Assembly (NCBI GenBank): GCA_963682175.1
Contig: OY821774.1
Span: 45,212,201 to 45,276,200, forward strand
Direction of reading: 5' to 3'
DNA length: 64,000 nucleotides
DNA from: Triglochin maritima
Lineage: Eukaryota > Streptophyta > Magnoliopsida > Alismatales > Juncaginaceae
This document shows positions 31,942 to 46,900 of this stretch, piece after piece. Positions within the stretch are counted from its first letter, which is position 1. Each line of letters begins with the position of its first letter. A program made the translations under genes and the position numbers. Below the pieces are notes generated by a model. It was not told where the DNA came from. It saw only the letters and a list, made by a program, of their open reading frames with translations, and ran no database searches.

Positions 31942-34900
31942 ATGCGAGGACTCCCCGCCGGAGCCGCGCCCGATCTGGCGCACTTCCAGTCCGTCATGCA
32001 CTCGGTCGAGCAAGCTTGCACTGCAATCGAGGTAGAGGAAGTGTTAGCTATGCTTAGATGGATTTCTGTTTTGTTGGATTCTCTTTTATCGTCATCGATA
32101 CCGTGTGTTCGTAAGTTTCGCCTGCGTTGTATATTTATGTACGTAATTATGTAGTATATGCGTTGTTACGTAAACTTGTTATTGGTATCGTATGGAAATT
32201 ATGAGTTTGGTAGAGTGTCTGAGGGCCCGAGGCACACGGTGTGTTCGGTGGGCTAGAGGTATCGGTCCTCGAGATTTTATGTGACATAAGTTGAGTGTGT
32301 ATATCTATATGTTTGTAGGTCTTGATTTTATGCAAGTTCTGCCTTTGTTATATATGTAATTACGTGCTAAAGGCGTATTGATGAACTTGTTACTGGTATG
32401 GTGTGAAAATTATGGACATGGTAGAGTGACTGAGGCATGTGGACTGTGGAGTGTTCCATGGGTTAGGGAGGGATCAACCCTCGAGTGCGATGGCAGAATG
32501 GAGCTCTATCGGAATTCTGGGGTGACTATAGTTGAGCATTTATGTACCTTAACAGTTAATACAAATATACAATGACTTGTAAAATTAGAGTTTATGATAC
32601 TAATATTGTTTGTTAACTGATCCATGACCATGTTTTAAGTTCACATTGGTGCCGAGCTGTGGTCCGACCCCTTCTGATTTTTTTGGCCCCTTATTACATC
32701 CGGATACGACTGATCAAAAAAGATTTTTTTTCCGATTCATCCAAATCTGCTGCAAATTTTGTTTGCAACATCTGTTTGTCATGTTTCAGTTGTTTTGATT
32801 TTTTGTTTGAACTTCAGTTTACGTAAAAGTGTCATTTAAAATTAAAGTTGAAATTACGAAGAATGTTTCTTCTTTTGAGCAGTTTCAAATTAGGTAGAAT
32901 GTGCTGGCAGTTTTAATTATCTTGTGAAATTTACATCATATATTTGTATTTGAGGAAAATAGCTTGAGTTTGTGAGTTTGCTTGGAGTTGGCTAGGTTAG
33001 AGTTTGATTGGAGTTCGAATTTGAAACTCCAGTAGGTTTGTTTAATCAAACAAGCTGAAATCAATCATGCTTAGCTTGTTTATTAAAAGCTCGATAACTT
33101 GTAGCATGGTAAACTTATGTAACATACCAAGTATATATCTATACACTTATTATATTAGTATATTAATATATATTATAACCTTTCAGAAAATAAATAAATT
33201 TATATACATTATAGTTAGTGACAAGATACAATGTGGACAATGTAGCTTAGTTGGTTAGATGACAGATCTCATGAGGTGAAGGTTGCAAGTTCTAACGCCA
33301 ACAGGACCAGTCACTTGCCTTCCTTTGAAATTTCCTATTCAAATAATTTTTGTGATATTTTGTCATTATGTTTAATCTCTAGGTTCATTTATTTGCTTTT
33401 CCGGATCTAGGAGTGAGGAGTCTTTTTGATATTCCACTACTTTCTAGGCTCATTTAGTTGCTACTCTACGAACTTATTGTAGTCGGTAAAACCAATTGCC
33501 AACTAAAACTAGTAGACTTTTGGTCCAAGCTTTTCTTCTGAAGCTGCAACAACAATGTCTAAAACCATGGGCCACTTCCTCTAGGCTGTATTGTGAAGAG
33601 GTGTATGTTCAGCGAGACTTCTTTTTTTGAGTAATTAAAATTAAATCTTAAATGGTATTTATTCTTAATTTCGAGATGTCAATTGGGTTGAGCTAAATAT
33701 GAAACCTTTATTCCTCTAGTTTATTCCATCATGAGTGTGTAAAACCATGGACCGATAAAAAAAGTGTATAAAACCAAGGGTCTCAAGAATAGTATCGGGG
33801 AAATTTATTATGGAGAAACCTATTATGACTTGTCAAGGAGGACATTGAAAAATATAGATCATTCCTTGCTTTGCATATTTTTTTATATAACATTCTCAAT
33901 GTTTCACATTGGTAAATCATCTAAAGACCGAACTTAGACATGTGTCTGCATACTCTTCTTACACATTACCATACATCTCTACCTAACGGAGCAAGTAAAA
34001 ATCTACTGACAATGAAGCTGATTGTGGCTCTCAATTGATTAAGATTTAAGAGTAATCTTACTTTAATATTTTCTTTGTAACGTAACTCTACGTTGAGTTG
34101 CGGTGTTCTATATCTGAGCATTCTAATTCCTAAACGTGTCACCTAATCACCTCGTCATACTTGTCAACCCCCTGTGCACTTTTCACTTGAAAATTTCTTT
34201 TATTATATGTTATTCTCAGCAAATTTCCTTTTAATTTCCTAAAAAATTCCAAGAATTATTTGTTGGTGTCTAATGTATTTTTTCTTCTAAACAGAGGCAT
34301 GTAAACCCAGCATCGGCTGAAGCTACTCTTCTTGCTTTTCGCCAATCAAGTCAACCTTACCAATCTTGCAAGTTTATCTTGGGTATGTATTACCGATAAA
34401 AAAATCTTGGGTAAATATTGACTTGTAATTATGCACTATTTTTCTTAAGATCATACATATAATTTCTAAATATTGGTAAGGAAAGAAGTCAAATGTTTAT
34501 TTTTCTTGACAAACTTATTTGACAAATTGGAACAAATACCTTATTATTGTTAGTATTTATTCTATATCGGGCTTGGCACCTTTTTGGGCTGATATCATTT
34601 CATCATTCTTCCTTTTAAACTAAAATTTAAATATTGGGACTGAGGATGCTCATTTCTGTACTCCTTCATGTTGTTCATGTTTTTGGTAAATTAGAGTTGC
34701 CCCCTGAACTTAGTTTTAAATCATGAACCTCCCTTGAACTTCGAAGTTTCCCATATCAACCCCAAGATGCAAGGATTGAAAGGTGGCTTGGGGCTCCCGG
34801 GCGACTAGTTGCTGACTAGTGCTGGTTGCATAATGTGGTTGATTTTCCAAAACATATTTTTTGACAATCATTGGTTTTTTGGGGTTTGATTTGGTTGTTG

Positions 34901-37900
34901 TGGCGGCCGGTGGGGTTTGTATAAATTGTAGATGGATAATCAGATCAGTAAGTAGGTATGTTGCATCAAATACTGTGCTTAGACTTAGGGGGCAATTAGT
35001 AGAAAATATGTCGACAAGAGCCATAAAGTCGCCTAACGACTAATCAAACTATTTGGCCGAATTTTAAATCACGACCAAGAAGTGTACAATTTTTTTGCGG
35101 AAATACTATTATACCTTTCTTGTTTTACTGTGCCCATTTTCTAAATTGAAAGGGAGAATCATAGTGAGATTAATGCTTTTGTTTGGATAACAACTTGCGG
35201 ATAGAATATGCTAAAAAACAACTTGCGCAGAGAGATGAGATAAATAGAAAGAATAGAGAGAAGTATAATATTTGTCTATACGAAGAATTTTCTCTTGTTG
35301 AAATAGAAACCTAAACTTGGGAACCGTGCCGTGTCAGCATTGCACAACGGCCGAACCTCGCCGACTGTATTCTTCAAAACGGGCCATGCCCGGCCCAACC
35401 AGGTACGGCCCGGCTCACTTGGCTTGTCGTGCCGTGCCATGCCGGGCCGATAGAAACCTAAGTAAAAAAGAGAAGTGGAGAGAAATTCTTCTATACAAAT
35501 GTTAATGGTGATGTTTTATATGTTGACTGCATGCACATGAGTATCAAAGGAGTATAACAGTATGGGTCGATCCACATATGGGGTAATCACATATTTTCTC
35601 TATATTTTGGGTAAATTACACTTCTCCCCCTAAACTATGCCTCAATATTCATTGTTATTTTTTGATTTTTTCTTGTGTTGTTTGCCAAACATACCCTTAA
35701 TCTTGAATGTTATGGTAAAGTCCGGGTTAAATCAAAGGTTGATTTTGTTAAGATTTGGGTTATAGATTTAATACCAATATGAGTCAAATTCAAACAAAAT
35801 ATGACTTTAAGTTTGATATGAACTTCATTACAAAGTTAGGGTTAGGAGTATACTTGACCAAACAACATGAAAAAACAATGGTGAATATGTTGAAATCTAG
35901 AGGATTTTTAAAGTTTAGAGGACAATCTTACAAAACATGAAAAAACAATAAAAACAATGGTGAATATGTTGAAATCTAGAGGATTTTTAAAGTTAAGAGG
36001 AGAATCTTACAAAACCAAAGTATAGGGGAGGTGATTGACACATTTTAAAGTTCAAGGGGGGCAAAACTATATTGAGACATAGTGCAAGGGGGCTGTAATT
36101 AACCCCTATTTTTTCCTTAAATGAAATTAAACAGTCACATACCATTGTTGGGGCTCTAAGAATGAGTTTGTCCACTCAACAGTGGTACATATGTTTCCTC
36201 AAGTGATGTTAGATTTTAAACTTGTTACGAAGGAGTCACTTTCAACTATCTTAGGTTTACCTTTTCAACTGGGGAAGAGCCTAGGGAGTTGATTTTCCCT
36301 GTTTATAAGCTCTACCAGAAGTTTTGCTCGTTACTATTTCCTGGAACTACCCAGTTTTGAGTATTCTTTTGACGATTCCTTTGGAAAAACCCGAAAAAGG
36401 CTACCACACACTCAGAAAGAAGAAATCTATTCTAGCGATTATCTGCAGTTCAATGACCTTTCTGTACTGCAAGCCGTCAGTTATGAAGTTTGATTTTGTA
36501 CACTGATGTCGTTGTATCAGCTCCTGTGTTTCTGTGCAATCCTTTTCTTTCCACACATCAAAGTTCCCTGCAAAAAACACTTCTGTTCATGCAACTTAAT
36601 TTTGCTGCCACTTGTTCAGAGAATTCTCAAAAAGCAAATGCAAGGTTTCAGGCTGCTGGAGCTATCCGAGATGCGGCTCTCAGGGAATGGGGATTTCTTA
36701 CAATTGAAGACAAGAAAAACTTGATAATGTAAGCTCTATCATATGATTCACATATGATTAAATTTTAGTTTTTACGTGAAACTAGTTCAATCTTTAATGA
36801 ACATTGTCAAAGTTAGTTGCTTCATCTTTAATGAACACTGTCAAAGTTAGTTGCTTCATTGGTTCATTTTATAAGTTCCTAGAATGAACAAGTAATTAGT
36901 GTTATTTATGCTGCTTTTAAAGTGTGTCTTGATCTTGTAGCTTCTGCTTGAATTTTGTAATGGAACACTCAAGTTCTATTGAAGCCTATGTTCAAGGCAA
37001 GGTTTCTGCTGTTGCAGCTCAATTGTTGAAAAGAGGCTGGTAAGTTATTTATCTGAATCTACATTTGACCTCTTGAGATATCTTGCATGGTTGTTCATTG
37101 GTTGGTTTTTCTTAGATGCATACATGAATTTTATTTTAATAATGTAGACATTGTTTGAAGTCCCAGACGAAGTGAAAAAGCATCCGCTCAACATAGTTAC
37201 ACAACATGATTAGAAGTATATTTTGTTTCACGAAAGAATCAATGGCTGACAAGCGACATGTATGAACCCCTTTGCACCTGCATCAACATGTGTCAGAATT
37301 AGTAATTTGATTAAGAGGAGCATCACCATCAATATCAACATCACCCAAAAGAGGCTCCTGCCTGCGAAGGGTAAAGGGGAATCTGGTGTATGCAGTCACA
37401 CCTCTATTAATCAAAGAGGTTGTTTCCAGTTGAACCGCAATTAACTGTCTGCTATTTCACAATAAACAAGAAATCTAGAAAGTTCAAATAGATAGTTTAC
37501 GGAGGAGCATAGATATAAAAGTAAAACATGTTTTCTGATAAATTGTGTTCAACCATAGTGACTTAGCTTTATAAAGTAAACCTTTTTCTTTATAAGCTAC
37601 TAGATTGCCGTTCAACCAATGGTCCTCCATCCAATTGTGCTAGTGGTTCTTTACAATAATCATTGCAGAAAAGGTTGTCTGTTTGCTTCATCCGACAGCT
37701 GATACGATGCTGGAAGATGGCAAAGCTGAATGCTAGAAATGCATTCCTGTTTCAGGCTCTACTTAACATGTTCTTGTTTTTGACACCATTTACATGATGA
37801 ATAAAAATCATTATCTAATCGACGAGATCATAAAATGCTTTATAGTAAAGAATATACCAAAATTTCCAACCACTCGGCAATATGAGATTCTGGTGCTAAT

Positions 37901-40900
37901 AATGTCTGTTTTGTAACATCAATCAGTCTGAAAAATATACCTTATCAGTTTTGCATTTGCTTGTTCTTGCAGGATGGAGTTTTCTACAGCTGAGAAGGAA
38001 GCTTTTCTCACAGAGGTATAAATTAGAGCGAACACTATATCAACTTGTTGCAGTCCAACTTCTATCCTAGTTTAATCTCATTTTCAAGTATTGATCATAT
38101 CAACCATATATGGGCTGTTTTAAACTAGATTAGATGTACTACATGATCCCATAATCTGCAATTTCATATACAGACATACACAAATACAATTCGAGCACTT
38201 TTAGGCTTTTCCAACAACAACAAAGCCTTTTATCCCAAAATTGGGGTACGCTAGAAATGAAACTTTAAGGAGTCACGGTTCAGGCACGTGAATCGCTTTC
38301 TTCCACGCGTTTCTATCCAATGCAAATTCCCGAGGAACATTCCAATCTCTTAAATCTCTTTTGACCGCTTCCTCCCAAGTCAATCGTGGTCTACCTCTTC
38401 CTCTTTTTATGTCTTCGATCCGATTCAATACTCCTCTTCTTATAGGTGCATCCATAGGTCTTCTTTGTACATGTCCAAACCATCTCAGTCTGTGTTGGAT
38501 AACTTTTTCTTCTAATCCGATCCATTCGCGTATGACCACACATCCACCTCAACATCCTCATTTCAGAGACACTCATTTTTTGTATATGTTGTCTTTTAGT
38601 TAGCCAACATTCCGCACTATATAACACTGCAGGTCTTATTGCGGTTCTATAAAATTTTCCTTTTAACTTAAGTGAATTTTTTTTGTCTCATAAAACACCT
38701 GAGGTTTCTCGCCATTTTAACCATCCTGCTATAATCCTATGGTTAACATCTTCATCGATCTCCCCATCTTTTTGAAGTATTGATCCATGATATTTATTCT
38801 ACACACCACTTGTCCATCTAATATAATCTCATCTTCCTCGGTATTTACGGTACTAAAACAACACTTCATATATTCAGTTTTAGATCTACTCAGTTTAAAA
38901 CTTTTTGTTTCTAAAGTATTTCTCTACAAGTCTAGTTTTCTCTCCAGACCTACCTTACTCTCGTCAATTAATACTACATCATCTGCAAAAAAACATACAC
39001 CATGGAACCTCACATTGTATGTCTTTTGTTATCTCGTCTATTACTAAAGCAAAGAGATATAGACTTAAAGCTGAATCCTGATGAAGTCCAATCCTAATCG
39101 GAAAAGCTTTAGTCACACCATCACAAATTCTAATGCTAGTTTCAACTCCCGCATACATATCTTTAATTAAATTTACATATTTTGTGGATATTTCTTCTTC
39201 TCTAGGGCCCACCACATGACATTTCTTGGAACTCTATCATATGCATTTTCTAAATCAATAAAAGTCATATGTAGATCTTTCTTTTGTTCCCTATACCTCT
39301 CCATAAGTTGTCTAATAAGAAATATGACCTTTATTGTTGACCTTCCAGGCATGAAACCAAATTGATTATGTCTAACACATGTCTCTTTCCTTAGACGGTG
39401 TTCAATTACTCTTTCCCACAATTTTATAGTATGACACATGAGCTTGATACCTTTATAGTTAGTACAACTTTGAATATCAATTTATTCTTGTAAATTGACA
39501 CCAAAGTACTCATTCTCCACTCATTTGGTATTTTATTTTTCTCAAAGATAATATTAAAAAATTTAGTTAATCATGTTACTGCTTTATCCCCAAGACATTT
39601 CCACACCTCAATCGGGATCTCGTCTGGTCCTAAAGCTTTACTAACTTTCATCCTTTTTAAGGCTTCCTTAACCTCAACTTCTCTTATCCTCCGTACAAAT
39701 CGTTTATTATTCCTCAGTTTTATCATCAACTTAGAAAGTGTCGTTATCATTTTCTCCATTGAACAACTTATCAAAATACCCTCTCCATCTTTCCTTGATA
39801 TCCTCCGCCTTAACTAAAATGTTATTATTATCATCTTTAATGCATTTAACTTGATTAAGGTCTCTAGTTTTCTTCTCTCTTATTTTAGCCAACTTATATA
39901 TTCCAACCTCTTCCTTTTTTGATCCTAGCTTTTGGTATAAATTCTCATAAACAACCCTTTTAACATCTTTTACTGCTTTCTTAGCTTTTTTATTAGCCAA
40001 CCTATATTCTTCTAAATTAGTTTCACTTTTATCTTTAAACCACATTTCTAACATTCTTTTTTAGTTTTAATTGTCTGTTGCACATCATCATTCCACCACC
40101 ACGTGTCTCTCGAATCTAATCTACCTCTTCTACTCTCCCCACAAACTTCTTTAGTTACTCGTCGAATGTAAGATGATATACTCTCCCACATACTATTAGG
40201 GTTTCCTACAACATCTTAAGGTCCCTCTGTCATAAGTCTATCCTTAAATCTCATACATTTTTTTCTTTTAAGATCTCACCACTTAATCTTCACATCTTTA
40301 CAACACTTATTTCGTACCACACCAATAGGAAAACGAAAGTTCACTACTACTAACTTATGTTGAGTCACAACACACTCTCCAGGTATTACCTTACAATCTA
40401 TACAAGATCATCGATCATCTTTTCGAGTAAGCACAAAATCAATTTGGCTCCGATGTTGACCACTACAAAATGTGACTAAATGAGATTCTCTTTTCCTAAA
40501 GAAGGTATTTGCTACCATGAGGTCATACGTTACAACGAAATTTAGAAAATCTTCTCCTTCTTGGTTCCTAACATCAAACCCAAACCGAAACCCTCTATGG
40601 ATATGTTCAAACCCTTAGCTATCTTTACCAACATGACTGTTAAAATCTTCTCCAATACAAAGTTTCTCACTACTAGGAATCCCTCTCACCATAATGTCAA
40701 GGTCATCTCAAAACTGTTTCTTTACTGTTTCACTCAAACCTACTTGGGGCATATGCGCTAATGACATTCAAAATCAGTTTTCCGATAACTACCTTAATCA
40801 AAATTATTCGGTCACCTTGCCTTTTAACGTCCACCACCTCATCTCTTAGGCTCTTATCTACTAAAATTCCTACTCCATTTTTGTTTCTGTCTTTTCCACT

Positions 40901-43900
40901 ATACCATAACTTAAACCCTGTATTTTCAATTTCTTTAGCTTTTTTACCTACCCATTTGGTCTCCTGAACACAAAGAATATTGACTTTTCTCCTGTTGATC
41001 ACATCCGCTAACTCTCTCAACTTCCCTGTTAAAGATCCAACATTCCAACTACCTATGCGTATCCTACTATCGTCAACTAGCTTCCTTACCTCTCGTACCC
41101 GTTGAGTAAAGTACGAAGATCCTAACTCCTTGTGCACTACATCCGGGCGCCAATGCAGTGTGCCACTAAGGTGGTGGTGTCCCTTGACTAGCTTCCTTAT
41201 CACTCGCAACCGTCGAGAATGATGCGTAGATCCTTGCTCACTTTGAATCACTACACCCGGGGCCCGATGTAGCGCGTCGCTAAGAGGGTGACGTTCCAAA
41301 CACGATTCTCTTTTAAGTTTCATTTCCATGGGAGTAGCTAAGATTTTACGCTGGCTCGCAACACCTATCGCAACCCTCCTCCTTTATCCTGGCTTGGGAC
41401 AGTCTATGTACATGTACATAGGCGGAGTTACTTTTAGGCTTTTCCATTTCAGAATTTTCAGTCTTCTCGTTACATCATTGTTCATTGTTGTTGACAATAC
41501 GATAACATAAGCGATGACAATACGATAAGAATGAACTCACATAAGTATAATTTTTTTTAATCTTTTGTTTGTTGCAGTAGTGTTTGTTTCTGAATTTGAC
41601 TTATTTGAGTTTTAGTTTGCATTGTATGTGGCATGAATATGCAATTGTGTGAAAAATTGGTTTATTATCTTTAAAACTTGAGTATGCCAAACTATACAAC
41701 ATCCGATGATTGAGTGATCATTGATGCTACACAGACCACTCTTGGTATGTCCCGTCACCATAAGGTATTCCAATTGTGCAAAATTAATGCAATATGCATC
41801 ACGCATGAAAACATAGTAACACTTATATTTCATTCACATCGTGCAAATTTGGTAAATAATTCCTTTAGATATCTTGAACTTCAGGGTTCTTCTGAAAGGG
41901 TTCTTGTGATTAGTCCGCAATGACCCCCATACCCTAACTATTGTTGTCAGTAGCGGTCCCTTCTTTTGATTAAAAAGTTGTAATCTCTTCTTGTATTTTG
42001 CCATGAATTTTAACATTAAATTTGTCATCATTACTATACATTGATGAAGATGGTAGGTGTTGCCTTTTCCTTCATGTCTAGAGTCGTAAATGGTTGCGAG
42101 GTTGTTGTACATATGGGTGTCAGCTGAGTGGATGTATACCAATATTCATATCTGAATCTGAGTTTTTTTTATCCACATCTGTATCTGTACCGATATTATC
42201 AACAATATCCCAACATATATCTACCGGATTTGGATCAAATATGGATATAATTTGTATTCAATGTGATATTCTGCCAGACCGGATGCGATATTCGAATCAG
42301 AATCCCAATCCACGCATCACACCACAATTAATGTTTTTCCTATAGGGCAACCTAGATTCCCGACCAAGCCTCTGGACCAAATGGACTCGGACCACAACTC
42401 GTTGAAACCAGTTAACACTTAACACTGGAGCACAAGACATTTGGCCTCACTTTGGAGAAGTAAGGATGCGTCAGAACAAGTGTCCTAAGACAGTTCTGCG
42501 AAATCGGACAACTAGGAGTGGAAAGTGTAAAATACAACATAAAAAACAATCTTATGACGACCTAATAAAATTTTCAACAAAAAAGGCCCTTGCCCTTGCC
42601 GAACACCCGACTTATTAGAGACCAATGCCTTCTCACCACTACAATAAGAATGTAGGTTGTTTAGACAACGAAAGTCCTTGAAATATATTGGTGTTGCATC
42701 ATAATAAAATGCTCAAGTTTTTCTCTACATAACTTTCAAGATACATACATGCAATATTATATTAACTGCATGTGAATACGGACTCAAGCAAAGATACGGA
42801 TCTTTCAATACGGTCTTTCAGTTTCAAGTCTATATATCAGTAACCATATTTCCTCCGTAAACTCACAGGTCTGTGGTCTCGGATACGAACACTAATACTT
42901 TTTTCCTGGATAAAAAGTAAATATCCAAATAAGGTGGCAGAGGGATTATCAGATTTCGAATGTCCACTGGCACTAGTTCTACATATGCTAGGCTAACTTG
43001 TCAAACATAACATTATAGTGACCTTCATAGATCTGAATTGTTTATTCTGAAAAAATAATCCGAATTGTTGGACTCACATGTTTTGTTTAGGACTTTGCCA
43101 CTTGCTGTATATGTGTGTTTTAACTCGGTGTAAAATATTATGTGGATTATTTACTTGTATCCATGTTTGTATTGAAATCTTTTAAGGATATGGACATCCG
43201 ATATTCACACCCCTGTGTGCATGATTAAATATTATTTCTCCCACCTTTGTGAATTTACATACAACTATATAAGTTTAAAAATGTCGAAATTATCCAAATC
43301 ATTTTATTTAAAGTTCACTAGACTATGCATTTGGACCCTACTGGCTTTTAATTTTGAGTAACTTATTCCAATTTAACAGGCCAGGCTAGAAAATTGATTT
43401 TTTTAACCCTTACCCGAAATTGCTGCTCAATCTATTTCGGTTCAACCTGTTGAAACAGCTTTTCCAGTTTCTAAATTATTAGAAGTACCCTTTAGTACCC
43501 AAGAAGTATCTGATTTTAAATCTATAGATATTTGAATATAGTAACCGGCATCGAAGAATCACGATTCACGCGCATGAACCATGATTCTTATTGAGTTTCA
43601 TTTCTAGCCTACCCCAACCGGTTTGGGAATAAAGGCTTTGTTGTTGTATTTGAATATAGTAGCCAGACTGGAGCATTTGATTGATGTCTGGTGAACATCG
43701 AAATGTAAATGGTTTAGCAGTAGGGGTGCTTCCAAGCTCTCACAGTCTCATGCATGTATTCAACTTATGTTGATTACCGGAATCACTCTGTTAAATTCTA
43801 AATTTCATTAATGACCACAAGGTAATCTAGGTTAACCATTGATCTAGAGAGGTTTACCTGTTCATTTTCTTCTTCTGTTGTCACACAATCATGCAAACAT

Positions 43901-46900
43901 TACACTTGAATATTAACAGTATTGACAATCACATTTTGAAGGTACATCATTCAGTTCTTGGTTTTCTTGGATTAGAAGCACAATATTCTGGGCTTAACTT
44001 CTTGGACTCTTTGGTAAGTGTCCTTTTGGTAGATGTTGTGTTGCTTAAGCTGGTTTATATACTAAGTCCTTTTTTTCTTTTAAAAAACTTTCAGGTGTCA
44101 GAGTTTTCACCTTCTACCTCTTCTGCCATGGGTTTGCCTGCTGAGTTTCATGACCAGTGTAAATTGCTGTTGGAAAATAACTATATGAAGGTTTCATTCA
44201 GTTTACTTATGAAAATTGTTTCTATTAGTGGGGCGTCGTATGTGATAGCTGATTTGTTTTATGAGTGCGCATGGTTTATGGCATGTTGTATTGGGGATTT
44301 GGTGGACTAATTCTGCAACAAGTCCACTCACTCAGGATGATGCAAGGGAGACCATTGAGAAACTATTTAACAAAGTACATACAAAATAGTTTCACATTGG
44401 ACAAGCAGCACTGCCATTTAATCTGCTTTGTGATCTTCGTCAATCCATGTACTTCAAAATAATAGCCTAGAGTAAGCACCATGGCTTGTTTTGCAAAATA
44501 CACAGTATGATCAGGCCAAGTCTCTGGAATTACAGGATCCCCGTCGCATGGCCCATTCTCTTTGGTGGGAGTTTGATGCCTGAGTTGTTTTTCACTTAAT
44601 GCATTTCTTTAGAAGCATATCTGTATTTTATTTTTGGTTTGAAGACTGAAATTTTTGCATCTGTATCTGTTGAGATTTCATTGGGACAGTGGATATCGTT
44701 TTTATTTTTCCGGAATCTTTGTATTTTATTTAGATTTTTCTTCTGTATCTTGCAGAGTTTTTATTGCTGGGCCAAGGATGCCGCGCTAAGGGTTACCGAT
44801 GAAATTCTACGCTGTCAACCTTCATCTGAGGATAAAGTTTGTTGTGCAGCATTAAGGCTTATGTATCAGATCTTGAATTGGGATTTCAAACATGACGTTG
44901 GGTCTATTAAAGCCGGTGATAGGAAAAGTAATCATGATAACTCATTGCTAAAAAAGTTTGAGCACACCATTGTGCAGGTAACTATGCAAAAATTTCCCTT
45001 TATTATTTTACAATGTTGTATTTATTTGAAATGGGTTTATGTTAAACTACAACTAGCATGGCTATTATTTTGGACTAAAGAAACTACTATAAATGATACA
45101 AATTAGTACAAAAATATGAAATGAAACCCATTCTTCATTTAGAAGTAATAATGGCATGTACTATTTCTGATAAAAAATGTCAGTTACTATTTATTTCACT
45201 AATTAAATTTGAGTAGCTCTTTAATTATCATGGTTTTTATAGTTTTTTTTGTGGAACATTACATTTGGAAGACAATATTCTTGTAGAACGTAGAGTCACC
45301 ATTCCAATTTTCTCCTATGATATTGAAATTACTTGTGGCATTGTTGAAACCTAAATTTTATGACCTATAATAATGCTTCAATACATTTCACCAAAACAAG
45401 TTTACAGTTAGATAACTGCCATCATTGGAGTCGGAATCAGATGACACAAGATGGGTGATTTAATCAGCATGAATTGAGTTTCTCATAATCATTTTTCACA
45501 TATTATGTGAAAGCACTTGGCCTTATCACAAAATTTGAATTCAAAATGCCTAACAATTGTGGCATTTGTAGCCAGGGCGTGAGTGGTATGATATCTTGCT
45601 TTCAAGTGGACATATTGAGTGGTTAGTAGGTGTATATGGGGCACTTCGAAAAAGGTTCTTAGATGATATCCTGTGGTTTGATTCACCTCTCGCCGTCTCC
45701 TCTCGACTTCTTATAGTGCAATTATGTTGCTTGAGTGAGAGAATTTTTCCTTCCGGTACCTCCCTTTAATTCCTTCCATGCGTTCATTCCTTTTCTGTAA
45801 TTTATTTGTATCGATGTTTCCTTGTAGATATCTGTCATATATTCTTATATCTTCCTTTGATGAATGATTGTTTGTAATCTCATGCTGTTTAAAGTTTTAC
45901 AATTGTAACATTCGACAAAAGTGAATGTAACTCGTGGAATTCTTAATTAGGAGAATAAATAACGCAAATCACTTCTTAATTTTTTAAACATTCCGAACAA
46001 ATATCATTCTACCATGTTCTAATACGTGATATGTTATGCAAATTTAGGCTTATCCATTAGAGACATTCAACCACCGAGATGAGAAAAAGAATATAAATTT
46101 GAATGATCTTAGTACAATGCTACAATCATTAATTTGATTTAGATCATAAATGAACCATCCTCTGGTATGCTATTGCCAATTTCCTTGATTGCTTAAGATT
46201 CTGTATATTCTCAGGCTTATCTTGTCTCATTTATTCCGTGTATCATTTATTCTGTATATTCTCAGGCTTATCTTGTCTCATTTATTCTGTATATTCCTTC
46301 AATTGAGCTTTTACAGAGTTTTCTTTGACTGGCTTGTGGAATCACATTAAACTAGCTTTGAAATCCTTATCTAGGTATGTGGAGAGTTGACAATGCTCTT
46401 AAACTTGTTGGATAAGAGAGGTGTCATTGTTCTCAAGTCTTAAAATTTATCTCTGTAAAGTTACGGAAAAAGAATAGTAGAGCTTTGACAAAGAAACTGA
46501 GTTGTACATTAGTATATATCTTGAGTTTCCTACTTTTATGTAATGATCACCTATATGAACTACGTGTCTTGGCCTGTAAGCATTTGATAATGCCTGAAGT
46601 ATATGCATCAAGCAATAAAGTGAGGCCCATCCTAAATGTTGCTTAAGCTCATCTCATTGAATAAACAAGTAGAAAACCGACTCTTCGACAAGTTATTTAG
46701 TGAAGAAGTCAATCTCAAGCTTAGCTTGAGCAAAGATTTAAGCTAAATCTGAAAGCCGTAACTTACATTGAGTTTGTTAGCTGCAAATCATATTTCACAT
46801 TCAATAACACCAATATACATAAATTATCATATATAAATATATAATCATCCAAGGTTATGTATATATACATCGTGTTTTCTGTATGTAACAACACAGTTAC

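Larger units (their letters stand above)
38197..41446 (-). mobile_element. Full-length RTE-type LINE with 17-bp target duplication (intron 5)
   Basis: The element is 38214-41429 (3,216 bp), antisense to exportin-4. Perfect direct repeats ACTTTTAGGCTTTTCCA flank it at 38197-38213 and 41430-41446. Its 3' end has the short TTG repeat (as AACAACAACAA on +) characteristic of plant RTE LINEs instead of poly-A. It encodes an endonuclease and a reverse transcriptase, both broken. Length, tail and single-ORF layout fit the RTE clade. Confidence 0.92.

Noticed and set aside
31762..32154. Single-exon 130-residue protein
   Set aside because: Its second half is intron 1 of exportin-4 read past the donor at 32032; the first part is leader or an N-terminal extension.
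33237..33310. tRNA gene candidate (A and B box)
   Set aside because: Promoter boxes are present but no acceptor stem, anticodon arm or full cloverleaf can be formed; better explained as a SINE head.
41834..42142. 102-residue ORF on the minus strand in exportin-4 intron 5
   Set aside because: No recognisable domain and no splice or promoter context; chance ORF in intronic DNA.
43551..43643. Small non-coding RNA or hairpin gene
   Set aside because: It matches the 3' end of the RTE LINE and has target duplications, so it is a truncated retrocopy.
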